This document shows positions 16,763 to 27,125 of a stretch of 46,828 nt of DNA, piece by piece (positions within the stretch are counted from its first letter, which is position 1; each line of letters begins with the position of its first letter). Made by a program: the position numbers and the translations under genes. The notes beneath the pieces are model-generated. The model did no database searches and was not told the DNA's origin. It saw nothing but the letters and a program-made list of their open reading frames with translations. This DNA is from CAWHNT01 sp963830775 (GTDB taxonomy: Bacteria > Pseudomonadota > Alphaproteobacteria > Geminicoccales > Geminicoccaceae), in contig CAWHNT010000006.1 of the NCBI GenBank assembly GCA_963830775.1, positions 1-46,828 on the forward strand, written 5' to 3'.

Positions 16763-17983
16763 TCAGGCGTGGGCCGGCTGCTTCCGGTCGAGGTTGGGCA
16801 GGAAGGCGACCAGGAGGCCGATCGCCGGCAGGGCGGCGCAGAGCTGGAAGGCGAGCTGGATGCTGGTGGCGTCCGCGAGCCAGCCGATGACCGCGGCCCC
16901 GATCCCGCCCATGCCGAAGGCGAAGCCGAAGAAGAGGCCGGCGATCATGCCGACCCGGCCGGGCAGGAGCTCCTGGGCGTAGACCACGATGGCCGGGAAG
17001 GCCGAGGCCATGATGATGCCGATCAGCACCGCCAGGATGTCGGTCCAGAGAAGGCTCACGAACGGCAGGGCAATGCTGAGCGGCAGGGCACCCAGGATCG
17101 AGATCCACAAGATCGGCTGGCGGCCGATCCGGTCGCCGATCGGCCCGCCGATGATGGTGCCGGCGGCCGTGGCACCCAGGAAGAGGAAGAGGTGGAGCTG
17201 GGCGCTCTGCACCGAGACGCCGAACCGCTCGATCAGGAAGAACGTGTAGTAGGAGGCGAAGGCCGCCATGTAGAAGTTCTTGGAGAAGGTGAGCGCCAAG
17301 AGGATGCTGACGGCGGTGATCACCTTGCCGCGCGGGACCGGCGAGGCGATGGGCTTGGCGGTCCTGCCCTGCGGCCGTGCCGCCAGGTGGTCGCGGTACC
17401 AGACGCCCACGCGCTGGAGCAGCACGACGCCCATGACGGCGGCGAGCGCGAACCAGGCGGCATGCAGCTGGCTGTTCGGGATCACGACCAGGGCCACCAG
17501 CAGGGGCCCGATCGCCTGGCCCGTGTTGCCGCCGACCTGGAACAGGGACTGGGCGAAGCCGTAGCGCCCGCCCGAGGCGAGCCGGGCCACGCGCGAGGCC
17601 TCGGGGTGGAAGACGGAGCTGCCGATGCCGATCAGCGCCGCTGCCAGCAGCATGGTGCCGAAGCCGCCGGCGAGCGCCAGGACCAGCATGCCGAGGAAGG
17701 TCGAGGCCATGCCGAACGGCAGCGAGAAGGGCTGCGGATGCTTGTCGCTGTAGAGCCCGATCAGCGGCTGCAGGACCGAGGCCGTGAGCTGGAAGACGAG
17801 CGTGATGATGCCGATGTGCACGAAGTCGAGGGCCAGCGGCTCCTTCACCAGCGGATAGATCGAGAGCAGCACCGACTGCATCGTGTCGTTGAGGAAATGG
17901 GCCCCGCTCACCGCGAGCAGGATCGGCAGCACGGTGGTGCTCGCCGCCCGCGCCGCTCCGACGCCCACGCTGCTCACCGCCAT
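16763..17983 (-). CDS. MFS transporter, Fsr-like
   Basis: A 406-residue 12-helix major facilitator. It starts at ATG 17983 after an AAGGA-type ribosome site. Features of the fosmidomycin-resistance (Fsr) branch are the opening SGAHFLNDTMQSVLLSIYPL, PLIGLYSDKHPQPFSLPFGM, GIGSSVFHPEASRVARLASG and FQVGGNTGQAIGPLLVALVV. The second half keeps GGPIGDRIGRQPILW. It is probably a proton-coupled exporter or uptake carrier. Its position behind a methylamine/betaine-type flavoprotein suggests it moves a related small substrate, but that is inference. The reading frame is continuous with the upstream oxidoreductase because that gene's stop is lost in this sequence. Confidence 0.87.
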   Translation of the reverse strand: MAVSSVGVGAARAASTTVLPILLAVSGAHFLNDTMQSVLLSIYPLVKEPLALDFVHIGIITLVFQLTASVLQPLIGLYSDKHPQPFSLPFGMASTFLGMLVLALAGGFGTMLLAAALIGIGSSVFHPEASRVARLASGGRYGFAQSLFQVGGNTGQAIGPLLVALVVIPNSQLHAAWFALAAVMGVVLLQRVGVWYRDHLAARPQGRTAKPIASPVPRGKVITAVSILLALTFSKNFYMAAFASYYTFFLIERFGVSVQSAQLHLFLFLGATAAGTIIGGPIGDRIGRQPILWISILGALPLSIALPFVSLLWTDILAVLIGIIMASAFPAIVVYAQELLPGRVGMIAGLFFGFAFGMGGIGAAVIGWLADATSIQLAFQLCAALPAIGLLVAFLPNLDRKQPAHA

Positions 17984-18096
17984 CACATCATTCCTTCGAG
18001 AAATCGCCCGAGCCTTGGAGCCGCCAGCTACCGCCTGAACGCCGCCACGACCAGCACTCAACACGCAAGGCTGATGCTCACCTTGCCGGACGGGAG

Positions 18097-20144
18097 CTAG
18101 AAGATCCTTCAACAGACGCAGTGAATCGTACACCGCCGCATGGATGTTGCGGCTCGCCACCGCATCCCCCACCCGATAGAGGAGATAGCCCACGCCTGCT
18201 TCGGCGAACGCCGGCTGCGGCCGCGCCGCCACCAGGGCCGCCTGGTCCACCATGCCCTGGTTGCGCGACCCCGCCTTCAGCTCGAGGTAGAGCTCGGCCG
18301 CCGGCACCGTGCCGTGCTCGACCACCACATGGTCGTAGCGCCGCTCCTCGAGCGCCGAGGTGTACATGTTGCGGAACGTGGCCGTGAGCCGGTTGCCCTC
18401 GCGCGCGACGGCCAGGAGCTTCCGGTCCGGCACCATGGTCACGCCCAGCCCGTAGAGCTCGCGCATGAACCGGGCCGAGTTGGTGGCCCCGAGCTCGATC
18501 GCCGGCATCCGGTCGGGCGTGGCGAGCTCCACCTTGAGGCCGCGCCGGGCGAGGTACTCGGCACAGGTGGGCGCCTGGTGCTGGCCGTTCTCGTCATAGA
18601 CCAGCACCTCGCCCGAGAGCGCCGCCTGCCCGCCCAGCACGTCCCAGCTGGTCGTGACCAGCTCCTGGCCGCCCTCCAGGAAGGAGGTGTTGGGGGTGCC
18701 CCCGGTGGCGATGACCACGACGTCCGGAGCCCCGGCCAGGATGTCGTCGGTCTCGAGATAGGAGTTGAGCCGCAGGTCGGCGCCATGGTGCCGGGCCTCG
18801 GCGGCGAGCCAGTCGGTGATGCCGATGATCTCCCGCCGCCGGTCGAGCCGTGCCGCCAGCACCACCTGCCCGCCCAGCCGGTCGGTGGCCTCGTGCAGCA
18901 CGACCTCGTGCCCGCGGGCAGCGGTGACCCTGGCCGCCTCGAGCCCGGCGGGCCCGCCGCCCACGATCGCCACCCGGCGGCGGGGTCCGTCGGTCGTGCG
19001 GATCACGTGCGGCATGGTCCGCTCGCGGCCGGTGGCGGCATTGTGGATGCAGAGCGCGTCGCCGCCGACATAGATGCGGTCGATGCAGTACCCGGCCCCG
19101 ACGCAGGGGCGGATGCGGTCCTCCTCGCCGCGGGCGAGCTTGGCCACGATGTGCGGGTCGGCGATGTGCGCCCGGGTCATGCCCACCATGTCGACATGGC
19201 CCGCCTCGATGGCGTGCCGCGCGGTGCTGAGGTCGGCGATGCGGGTGGCGTGGAAGACGGGGATGCCGGCCGCGGCCCGGATCTCGGCCGCCCGGGCGAG
19301 GAAGGGACCCGAAGGCTGGCCCATGGTCGGGATCAGCTCGGAGATGCCGAGGTCGGTCGTGGCGTGCGCGCGGACGATGTTGAGGTAGTCGATGAGGCCG
19401 GACCGGGCGTGGGTGACGGCGATCTCGGTCATCTCCTCGCGCGAGAGCCCGCCTTCCAGCATCTCGTCGCCCGACATGCGCAGGCCCACCACGAAGTCGT
19501 CGCCCGTGGCCCGGCGCATCGCTTCCAGCACCTCGAGCGAGAAGCGCATGCGGTTCTGGAGGCTGCCGCCATAGCCGTCGCTGCGGTGGTTGACGGTGGG
19601 CGACCAGAACTGGTCGGGGAGGTGGCTGGAGGCGATCAGCTCGACGCCGTCGAGACCGCCCTCCTTCGCCCGGCGGGCACCAGCGGCGTAGGCCTGCGAC
19701 GATGCGGGCGATGTCCTCGGGCTCCAGCTCCTTGGGGAAGGAGCGGTGCTGCAGCTCGCGGACCGGCGAGGGGGCCACGGGCGGCAGCCAGTCGGCCACG
19801 TCCCAGCGGGTGCGCCGGCCCATGTGGGTGATCTGGACCATGAGCGCGCAGCCATGGGCGTGGATGCGGGCCGAGAACTGCTGCAGGACGGGGATGATCC
19901 GGTCGTGGCTGATGTCGATCTGGCCGAAGGCCGACGGGCTCTCCGGTGCCACGGTGGAGGAGCCGCCGAACATGGTCAGCGCCAGCCCGCCCTTGGCCTT
20001 CTCCTCGTGATAGAGCTGGTAGCGCAGCTGCGGCAGGCCGTCCTCGACATAGGCCGGCGCATGGGCCGTGCTCATCACCCGGTTCTTGAAGGTCAGGGTC
20101 TTGAGCCGGAGCGGCTGGAGAAGGGGATCGCTCGTGCTGGTCAT
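18097..20144 (-). pseudogene. TMADH-like NADH:flavin oxidoreductase (N-methyl demethylase type), frameshifted
   Basis: A full-length OYE-type barrel plus C-terminal FAD/NAD domains, about 680 codons, like trimethylamine dehydrogenase, 2,4-dienoyl-CoA reductase and StcD-type N-demethylases. Visible are the start MTSTSDPLLQPLRLKTLTFK NRV, MVQITHMGRRTRW, DGVELIASSHLPDQFWSP, RSDGYGGSLQNRMRF, the dinucleotide site VAIVGGGPAGLEAARV and DVVVIATGGTPNTS. Two one-base shifts are seen: near 19690 (removing one G of GG restores VAAYAAGARRA) and near 18103 (removing one T of TT gives Lys-Asp-Leu-stop at 18097). The Fe-S motif is CVGAGYC-X11-C, with Ala where TMADH has a second Cys. It is divergent from the MttB-family gene. 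Confidence 0.82.
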
Positions 20145-20288
20145 CGGAGCCTCTCGTTCGCCAGCCTTCTAGCCGAGGTGAGGGCCGCTGGCCGACCAGC
20201 TTTTGGGATCGCGGCATCCCGATTTCGCTATTGGTTCGCCCGACCCCATGCGCCAGCATCGCCGCCGGTCCAGGGGGCGAGGTGCCGG

Positions 20289-21828
20289 GTGAGCGAGACT
20301 GAGCGCGAGCGAAGGACGGAGCGACGCGGCCGGCGCCAGGCGGCGGCGACCGTGGCCCAACGTCCGTGGCGGCGGATGCGGCTCACCTATCCGCCCACCG
20401 CCGCCGTCTCCGCGGACCAGCTCGAGGCGATCCACGAGGCCTCGCTCACCATCCTCGAGGAGGTGGGCATGGACATCCTGCTGCCCGAGGCTCGCGAGAT
20501 CTACCGAGCGGCCGGGGCGGCCGTGGAGGGCCAGCGGGTCCGCCTCGACCGCGGGCTGGTCCTGGAGGCGGTGGCGAAGGCCCCGGCAACAGTTCACCCT
20601 CCACGCCCGCAACCCGGCCCGGAACGTGGGCATCGGCGGCGACGAGATCACCTTCTGCGCCGTGGCCAGCGCTCCCAACTGCTCCGACCTCGCGGGCGGG
20701 CGGCGGCCCGGCAGCCAGAACGACTTCCGCAACTTCATGCGCCTGATCCAGACCCTGAACATCGTCCAGATCATCGGCGGCTACCCGGTCGAGCCCGTCG
20801 ACCTGCATCCCAACACCCGCCACCTCGACTGCCTGCGCGACTTCGTGACCATGACCGACAAGCCGTTCCACGCCTACTCGCTGGGCTGGGGCCGGATCCG
20901 GGACGGGATCGAGATCACGCGGATCGGCCGCGGCATCGGCCGCGAGCAGCTGGAGGCCGAGCCCTCGCTCTTCACCGTCATCAACTCGAGCTCGCCCTTG
21001 CGGCTCGATGCGCCGATGGCGGCCGGTATCATCGAGATGGCGCGCGCCGGCCAGGCCGTCATCATGACCCCCTTCACGCTGGCCGGCGCCATGGCCCCGG
21101 TGACGGTGGCCGGTGCGCTGGCACAGCAGAACGCCGAGGCGCTGGCCGGCATCGCGCTGACCCAGCTCGTCCGGCCGGGAGCCCCCGTCGTCTATGGCGG
21201 CTTCACCTCGAACGTCGACATGAAGTCGGGTGCCCCGGCCTTCGGCACGCCCGAATACATGAAGGCCGTGCTGGTCGGCGGCCAGCTCGCCCGCCGCTAC
21301 GGCCTCCCCTACCGCTCCTCCAACGTCAACGCCGCCACCACGGTGGATGCCCAGGCCGCCTACGAGTTGGTATTCTCGCTCTGGGCCGTGGTGATGGGCG
21401 GCTGCAACGTCGTGAAGCACGCCGCCGGCTGGCTCGAAGGCGGCCTCGTCGCCTCCTTCGAGAAGATGGTGCTGGATGCCGACCTGCTGCAGATGGTGGC
21501 CGAGTTCCTGGAGCCGCTCGAAGTCAGCGACACCACCCTGGCGCTCGACGCGATCCGGGAGGTGGGCCCGGGCGGCCACTTCTTCGGCTGCGCCCACACG
21601 CAGGAGCGCTTCCGCACCGCGTTCTATGCTCCCATGGTCTCCGACTGGCGCAACTATGAGAGCTGGCGCGAGGCAGGGGCACCGGATGCCTATACCCGTG
21701 CAGCCGGTCTCGTGACGCGGCTCCTGGCCGAGTACGAGCAGCCGCCGCTCGACCCCGGGATCCGCGACGAGCTCGACGCCTATGTGGCGAGGCGGACCGA
21801 GGAAGGCGGCGCACCGAGCGAGTTCTAG
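20289..21828 (+). pseudogene. MttB-family (COG5598) methyltransferase, frameshifted
   Basis: Corrinoid-dependent methyltransferase superfamily, about 510 codons. The first frame from GTG 20289 has RMRLTYPPTAAVSADQLEAI and HEASLTILEEVGMDILLPEA. The second, from about 20600, has FTLHARNPARNVGIGGDEIT F, NDFRNFMRLIQTLNIVQIIG GYPVEP, VINSSSPLRLDAPMAAGIIE, LVRPGAPVVYGGFTSNVDMK and HFFGCAHTQERFRTAFYAPM. Deleting one A near 20590 joins them (AKAPAQFTLH). There is no in-frame TAG, so this is the non-pyrrolysine branch, which in characterised members demethylates glycine betaine-type quaternary amines. A cognate corrinoid protein is not visible in the window. The shared intergenic region with the divergent flavoprotein suggests common control. 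Confidence 0.82.
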
Positions 21829-21935
21829 GGCCCCGACCCGGCCAGGTCCTCGGGCGATCCGGCGATGTTATCCGGATCACAGACCGAGGCTCCTTCCGTG
21901 GTTAGGGTCACGGGGTCAGGTAAGGAGAGCCTCCG

Positions 21936-22055
21936 ATGAGCAGCAGCCTTTCGTGGAGCGGTTTCGGCTCGCTGGCCGCTGAGGATGTGTGGCCGGCGAT
22001 GGCCATGGTCTGGGTGTTCTCGGCGGCCGGCATCGCGGCCCTGTGGCTCGCGTGA
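21936..22055 (+). CDS. Small single-pass membrane protein (39 aa)
   Basis: ATG 21936 follows a strong TAAGGAGAG ribosome site. The product MSSSLSWSGFGSLAAEDVWP continues into a hydrophobic segment (AMAMVWVFSAAGIAALWLA) and stops at 22055. A short polar N-terminus plus one transmembrane helix is all that is visible, and no family is recognised. The strong ribosome site and clean length argue it is translated. The next gene begins 70 nt later on the same strand. Confidence 0.5.
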   Translation: MSSSLSWSGFGSLAAEDVWPAMAMVWVFSAAGIAALWLA

Positions 22056-22125
22056 GGCGTCGGATGCCGAGGACTTCCCCCAGGACCAGGAGTGCTTCTG
22101 CTGCCGGATTGACCCGGCTCTAGCG

Positions 22126-22794
22126 GTGGCGCGGCTGCTCGCCGTCTTTATCGGCCTCGCACTGCTCGTGCTGATCCCCTTTGCAATCTGGGGCGGCGAG
22201 CTGGAGCGGGCGCTCTCGCCCGAGGCGGCGGCCGCCTGGCTGCACGGCTACGGTGCATGGGCCTGGGCCGTGGGGCTCGGGCTCCTGCTGGCCGACCTCG
22301 TCCTCCCGATACCGGCCACGGCCGTGATGAGTGCCTTGGGCTTCATCTACGGACCGCTCCTGGGCGGGCTCGTGGGCTCGGCCGGCTCCATTCTTGCAGG
22401 TGCCCTGGGCTACGGCCTCTGCCGTTCCGCGGGGCCGCGCGCCGCGCAGCGCCTCCTTGGTGAGCACGGGCTGGAGCAGGGCCGCAGGCTGGCCTCGGGC
22501 ACCGGGCCCTGGCTGGTCGTGCTCTCGCGCTGGCTGCCGGTCTTCCCGGAGGTCGTGGCCTGCATGGCGGGCCTGACCCGGATGCCGGCACCTGCCTTCC
22601 TCATGGCCCTGGCCTGCGGCTCGATCCCACTGAGCTTCGCCTTCGCCGCCCTCGGCCATGCCGGCCTCGACCGTCCCGGTCTGGCGCTGGCGCTCAGCGC
22701 TCTTGCACCGCCGGTCCTGTGGCTCGTGGTCAGGCCGCTCTTCGCGGCACGCCTGCGGCGGGCCCCGTCCCAAGCCCAAGCGCCCCGCCCCTGA
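22126..22794 (+). CDS. VTT-domain (TVP38/DedA-like) membrane protein
   Basis: A polytopic protein of about 222 residues. After an N-terminal helix (LLAVFIGLALLVLIPFAIWG) come the conserved VTT/SNARE-associated features: LADLVLPIPATAVMSALGFI, YGPLLGGLVGSAGSILAGAL GYGLCR, the SRWLPVFPEVVACMAGLTRM loop, MALACGSIPLSFAFAALGHA and a C-terminal helix. Family members are candidate lipid scramblases or flippases and affect envelope homeostasis. The start is uncertain: GTG 22126 gives a sensible N-terminus but lacks a clear ribosome site, and the frame is open back to 21985 through a Cys-rich stretch that looks noncoding. Frame and domain are otherwise intact. Confidence 0.78.
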   Translation: MARLLAVFIGLALLVLIPFAIWGGELERALSPEAAAAWLHGYGAWAWAVGLGLLLADLVLPIPATAVMSALGFIYGPLLGGLVGSAGSILAGALGYGLCRSAGPRAAQRLLGEHGLEQGRRLASGTGPWLVVLSRWLPVFPEVVACMAGLTRMPAPAFLMALACGSIPLSFAFAALGHAGLDRPGLALALSALAPPVLWLVVRPLFAARLRRAPSQAQAPRP

Positions 22795-22964
22795 GCTGGT
22801 CGAGCCGGCGCGAGGTGTGGCTCGATAGATGAGGGTGGAGGCGGGCCTCGCCCGAGCAGCCTCGCAAAAGGGGGCTGGAACTGCGGGCACCAGCGCCCCG
22901 TTCTCGCCACAAGCGGCGTGCGCATGATCCTGTGCCGAGCCGCCCGGACACTTTGGAGGGAGCC

Positions 22965-23246
22965 ATGGCTTCGATCAAAGAGATGATGCTGGTGGCCGCG
23001 TTGGCGGTCAGCGCTACCTGCCTCATGACGGCGTCGCCCGCGCTGGCCGACGATGAGGACAAAGCGCGCGATGCGTGCAAGCAGATCGCCAAGAATCGCG
23101 ACTGGAAGGATGTCGACACCGACCTCAAGCGCGAGGGCGACAACCGGATCGTCATCACGGTCCAGGGCGAACGCGGTGGCGACGATCGCGACCGGCGCTG
23201 CGTGTACAATACCAAGACCAACGACGCCAAGTTCGAGGATCAGTAG
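22965..23246 (+). CDS. Small exported protein of unknown function
   Basis: A 93-residue product from ATG 22965 with a GGAGGGA ribosome site. The signal peptide (MLVAALAVSATCLMTASPAL) is cut before ADDEDKARDA. The mature part is very charged, with two Cys (DACKQIAK, RRCVYNTKT) that could pair in the periplasm, and ends DAKFEDQ. The central DNRIVITVQGERGGDDRDRR suggests a small beta-hairpin. No family is recognised. The following lipoprotein frame begins at its stop codon. Confidence 0.7.
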   Translation: MASIKEMMLVAALAVSATCLMTASPALADDEDKARDACKQIAKNRDWKDVDTDLKREGDNRIVITVQGERGGDDRDRRCVYNTKTNDAKFEDQ

Positions 23247-23643
23247 CGGCGGCACGCGCGCGCAGGCACCTGCCCGCGCGACAGCCAGCGCTGCCGCCGG
23301 CGCGCTGCTCGGATTGCTGGTCCTGGCTGCCTGCAGCCGGGGAGCGCCGCCGGCGGCAGCACCTGCCCCGCTCCCGGCACAGCCGGCGTGGGGCGGCGCC
23401 CGATCCGGCGGCACCGTGGTCGATCCCGCACCGCCGCCGTCGCCACCCCCACCGCCGGACCCGTGTGCCGGCTTCAAGGACGATATCGACCATCTCCGCT
23501 GCCAATGGGTCCTCGGGCCCGAGCGCAGCGAATTCGTTCCCCTGGCCGGCGAGAAGGCACCGCTCGCGGTCCAGGTCGAGTGCCTGCCGCTGCGGGAGCA
23601 GCCGCAGGCCTATGCCGAGTGCATCGCGCGGGGCCATGTCTGA
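23245..23643 (+). CDS. Putative lipoprotein of unknown function (start uncertain)
   Basis: An open frame with a hydrophobic stretch ending in a lipobox (LLGLLVLAACSRG), a Pro/Ala-rich linker (including SPPPPPDP) and a compact C-terminal domain with three Cys (DPCAGFKDDIDHLRCQWVLG, VQVECLPLREQPQAYAECIA). No ATG, GTG or TTG precedes the signal peptide in this frame after the upstream stop, so the true start may be hidden by a base error or lie upstream. The name and boundaries are provisional. It is most likely anchored to the outer or inner membrane after Cys lipidation. Confidence 0.5.
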   Translation, partial: SGGTRAQAPARATASAAAGALLGLLVLAACSRGAPPAAAPAPLPAQPAWGGARSGGTVVDPAPPPSPPPPPDPCAGFKDDIDHLRCQWVLGPERSEFVPLAGEKAPLAVQVECLPLREQPQAYAECIARGHV

Positions 23644-23766
23644 TGACCAGGCCCCTTGTGATCTTCGCCACGCGTCGGCCGTGTCCCGCAGCACAGCGGA
23701 CCGGACCGATCGACGGCAATATCCTCCCAACAGCGCGGGACTGCCCCGCCAAGCAGCGAGGACCGA

Positions 23767-23925
23767 ATGATGAAGACCACCTGGATCGTGAGCTGGCGCG
23801 GCCTGGACGAGGAGTGCTCGGGCGCCGCCGAGGCGATCGACCGCTGGGATGCCCTGGATGCCCGCGGCATCGAGGCCGCGATCTTCGAGGTCGTGGGCGG
23901 CGAGCGCCGCCGGCTTGTCTGGTAG
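23767..23925 (+). CDS. Small conserved-looking protein (52 aa), unknown function
   Basis: From ATG 23767 the frame reads MMKTTWIVSWRGLDEECSGA then AEAIDRWDALDARGIEAAIF EVV and ends in RRRLVW before TAG. The composition (one Cys, two WxxW-like Trp clusters, alternating acidic residues) is protein-like and not the Arg/Pro-rich composition of shadow frames. Only a weak GAGGA precedes the start. No family is recognised. It lies in the gap before the moxR operon on the same strand. Confidence 0.4.
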   Translation: MMKTTWIVSWRGLDEECSGAAEAIDRWDALDARGIEAAIFEVVGGERRRLVW

Positions 23926-24070
23926 CCGCCCGCCCCGGCTTCCGCATCCCTGCACCATCCGCGGCGGGACTATCGTTTTCCCGGCGGATGGGACAATACC
24001 CCTCCGGCAGTCGGGCAGCCCCGCCGGCACAGGCGGGCGATGACAAGCGCTCGGTCGGGAGAGGCGATTG

Positions 24071-25060
<990 letters not shown>

Positions 25061-25066
25061 GCGCCA

Positions 25067-26094
25067 ATGAGCTTCGTCAATCCCGAGCTGCTCCTTTTCC
25101 TCCTGCTGATCCCGCCGCTTCTCCTCGTCGACGTGGCGGCGCTCGCGGCCGGCCACGCTGCCGTTTCCCGGTGCGGAGGAGATCGCGGCCCTGCGCCCTT
25201 CCCTCGCCGCCCGGCTGCACGCGCGCCATGCCGTGGCTGCGAGCCCTGGCACTGGCCTTGGCCGTCATTGCGCTGGCCCGGCCGCAATGGAGCGTGGAGA
25301 TCACCCGCACGCGCCGGGAAGGCATCGCGATCGCCATGGTGATCGACGTCTCCAGCAGCATGAGCGCCATGGACCTCATGCTGGGTGAGCGCCCGACCAA
25401 CCGGTTGGAGGTGGTCCGGGCGGCGTTCCACGACTTCGTCCGCGGCGGCCAGGACGGCGGAGCGCGGCCGCGAGGGCGACGCAGATCGGCATGGTGACCT
25501 TCGCCCGCTTCGCCGACATCGTGGTCCCGCCCACGCTCGACCACGAGGCGCTGCTGGCAGCAGCTCGAGCGGGTCGACATCGTCGACTTCCCGCTCGAGG
25601 ACGGCACCGCCATCGGCGATGCGATCCTGCGCACGGTCGAGATGGTGCGCCGCCTGCCGAGCAAGAGCCGGGTCGTGATCCTGCTCACCGACGGCAGCAA
25701 CAATGTCGGCAAGGCGCAGCCGCTGGTGGCGGCCCAGATCGCGGCCGCCTTCGGGATCAAGATCTACACCATCGGCGCCGGCAGCAACGGCACCGCCGCG
25801 GTCCCCTTCCACGCCGCCGACGGCACGGTCGAATACCGCACCTCACCGGTCAGCATCGACGAGGACACGCTCCTGCAGGTGGCCCAGCTCACGGGTGCCC
25901 GCTACTTCCGGGCCACGGACGGAGCGGCCTTGCGCGCGATCTATGCCGAGATCGACCAGCTCGAGAAAACCCGCAACCTGCTCGACTACGAACAGCGCCG
26001 GGTGGAGCTGTTCCCGCTCTTCATCGGCCTCGTCCTGCTCCTGCTCGTGAGCGAGATCGTGCTCACCCGCACCCGCCTCCAGACCATCCCCTGA
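25067..26094 (+). pseudogene. batA: BatA-like vWA membrane protein, several frameshifts
   Basis: It starts MSFVNPELLLFLLLIPPLLL, a membrane anchor, then the frame shifts near 25150. The expected LPFPGAEEIAALRPSLAARL is spread across frames. MPWLRALALALAVIALARPQ and the MIDAS motif MVIDVSSSMSAMDLML follow. A second shift cluster near 25445-25475 and one near 25560 lead to GMVTFARFADIVVPP, VVILLTDGSNNVGKAQ and YTIGAGSNGTAAVPFHAADG, ending with a C-terminal helix LFPLFIGLVLLLLVSEIVLT. Single-base deletions restore RGRTAERGREGDQIGMVTFA and ALLAQLERV. Bat proteins affect aerotolerance and envelope stress. The gene starts 6 nt after moxR. Confidence 0.8.
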
Positions 26095-26105
26095 GCGGCG
26101 GCGCC

Positions 26106-27125
26106 ATGCGATTTCGACGGCTGGCCCTTTGCCTTCCTGCTCCTCCTGGTCCCTGCCCTCCTCCTGCTCGAGGCGCATGCGGCGCGGCGGCGGCGCCGGG
26201 CGCTGGCGTTGCTGGTCGACGCCGAGCTGCTGCCCCGGCTCGTGCCGCTCCTCGCCGGACCGCTGGCGCTGGCTCCGCCATGCCTGCCTGCTCGGTGCCG
26301 TGGCCGCCTGGTCATCGCCCTGGCCCAGCCCCGTTGGGGCACGGGCGGGCAGGAGACGCTGCTGCGTGGCCGCGACATCGTCGTCGTGCTCGACGTGTCG
26401 CTCAGCATGCTGGCCCGCGACGTGGTGCCGAACCGTCTGGCCCGGGCCAAGGTCGCCGTGCGCTCGCTGGTCGAGACCCTGCGCCGCGAAGGCGGGCATC
26501 GCCTGGCCCTCCTCACCTTCGCCGGCCGCACCGACATGCAGTGCCCGCCGACGCGCGACCGCGAGCTGTTCCTGGCGCGGCTCGAGGCTGCCAGCGTCGA
26601 GGACGTGGCCCAGCGCGGCAGTGCGCTCGGCCAGGCACTCCTCCAAGCCGTGGAGCAGCTGGGCGGCACCGATCCGGCGTTCACCGACCTGATCCTGATC
26701 AGCGACGGGGAGGACCATGGCAGCGAGCCCCTGGAGGCGGCCCGCCTCGTGGCCGCGCGTGGCTTCGCCCTCTACACCGTCGGCATCGGCGACCCGGCCA
26801 AGCCCGTGCCGGTGCCGGCACTTCAGGGCGGCAGCGATCCGGCACCTCTGGTCTACAAGGGCCAGACAGCGCAGACCCAGATGCGCCGGGGCACCATCAC
26901 GGCGATCGCCGAGGCGGCGGGCGGCGTCTACGTCCCGTTGGAAACGGGCGAGCCGTCCCTGCAGCAGCTCTACCGCGAGCGGATCGCGGCCAAGCCCGGC
27001 GCCACGAGGCCCAGTCGAGCGAAAAGGGTGCCCTGCAGCACCGCTTCCAGCTCTTCCTGGCCGTGGCGATGGTCCTGCTCGCCATGGAGATGCTGATGCG
27101 CAAGACGGCAGGAGGAACGCGGTGA
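26106..27125 (+). pseudogene. batB: BatB-like vWA membrane protein, several frameshifts
   Basis: The N-terminal membrane anchor (WPFAFLLLLVPALLLLEAHA) and the RWLRHACLLGAVAA / LVIALAQPRWGTGGQE border lie in different frames (shifts near 26120 and 26285). The vWA core is continuous: IVVVLDVSLSMLARDVVPNR with the MIDAS DVSLS, LALLTFAGRTDMQCPPTRDR, DLILISDGEDHGSEPLEAAR and LYTVGIGDPAKPVPVP. Another shift near 27005 leads to EAQSSEKGALQHRFQLFLAV and a final helix AMVLLAMEMLMRKTAGG. Topology is two helices flanking a periplasmic vWA domain. It overlaps batC by 4 nt (GTGA). Confidence 0.8.

Noticed and set aside
15663..16982. One continuous 439-codon protein
   Set aside because: The last third is antisense to the MFS gene and Arg/Pro-rich; protein-like sequence continues in another frame to 16669 instead.
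16763..19855. A 1030-codon fused oxidoreductase-MFS protein
   Set aside because: The join is noncoding-like and a one-base change gives the expected oxidoreductase stop; the MFS has its own ribosome site and ATG.
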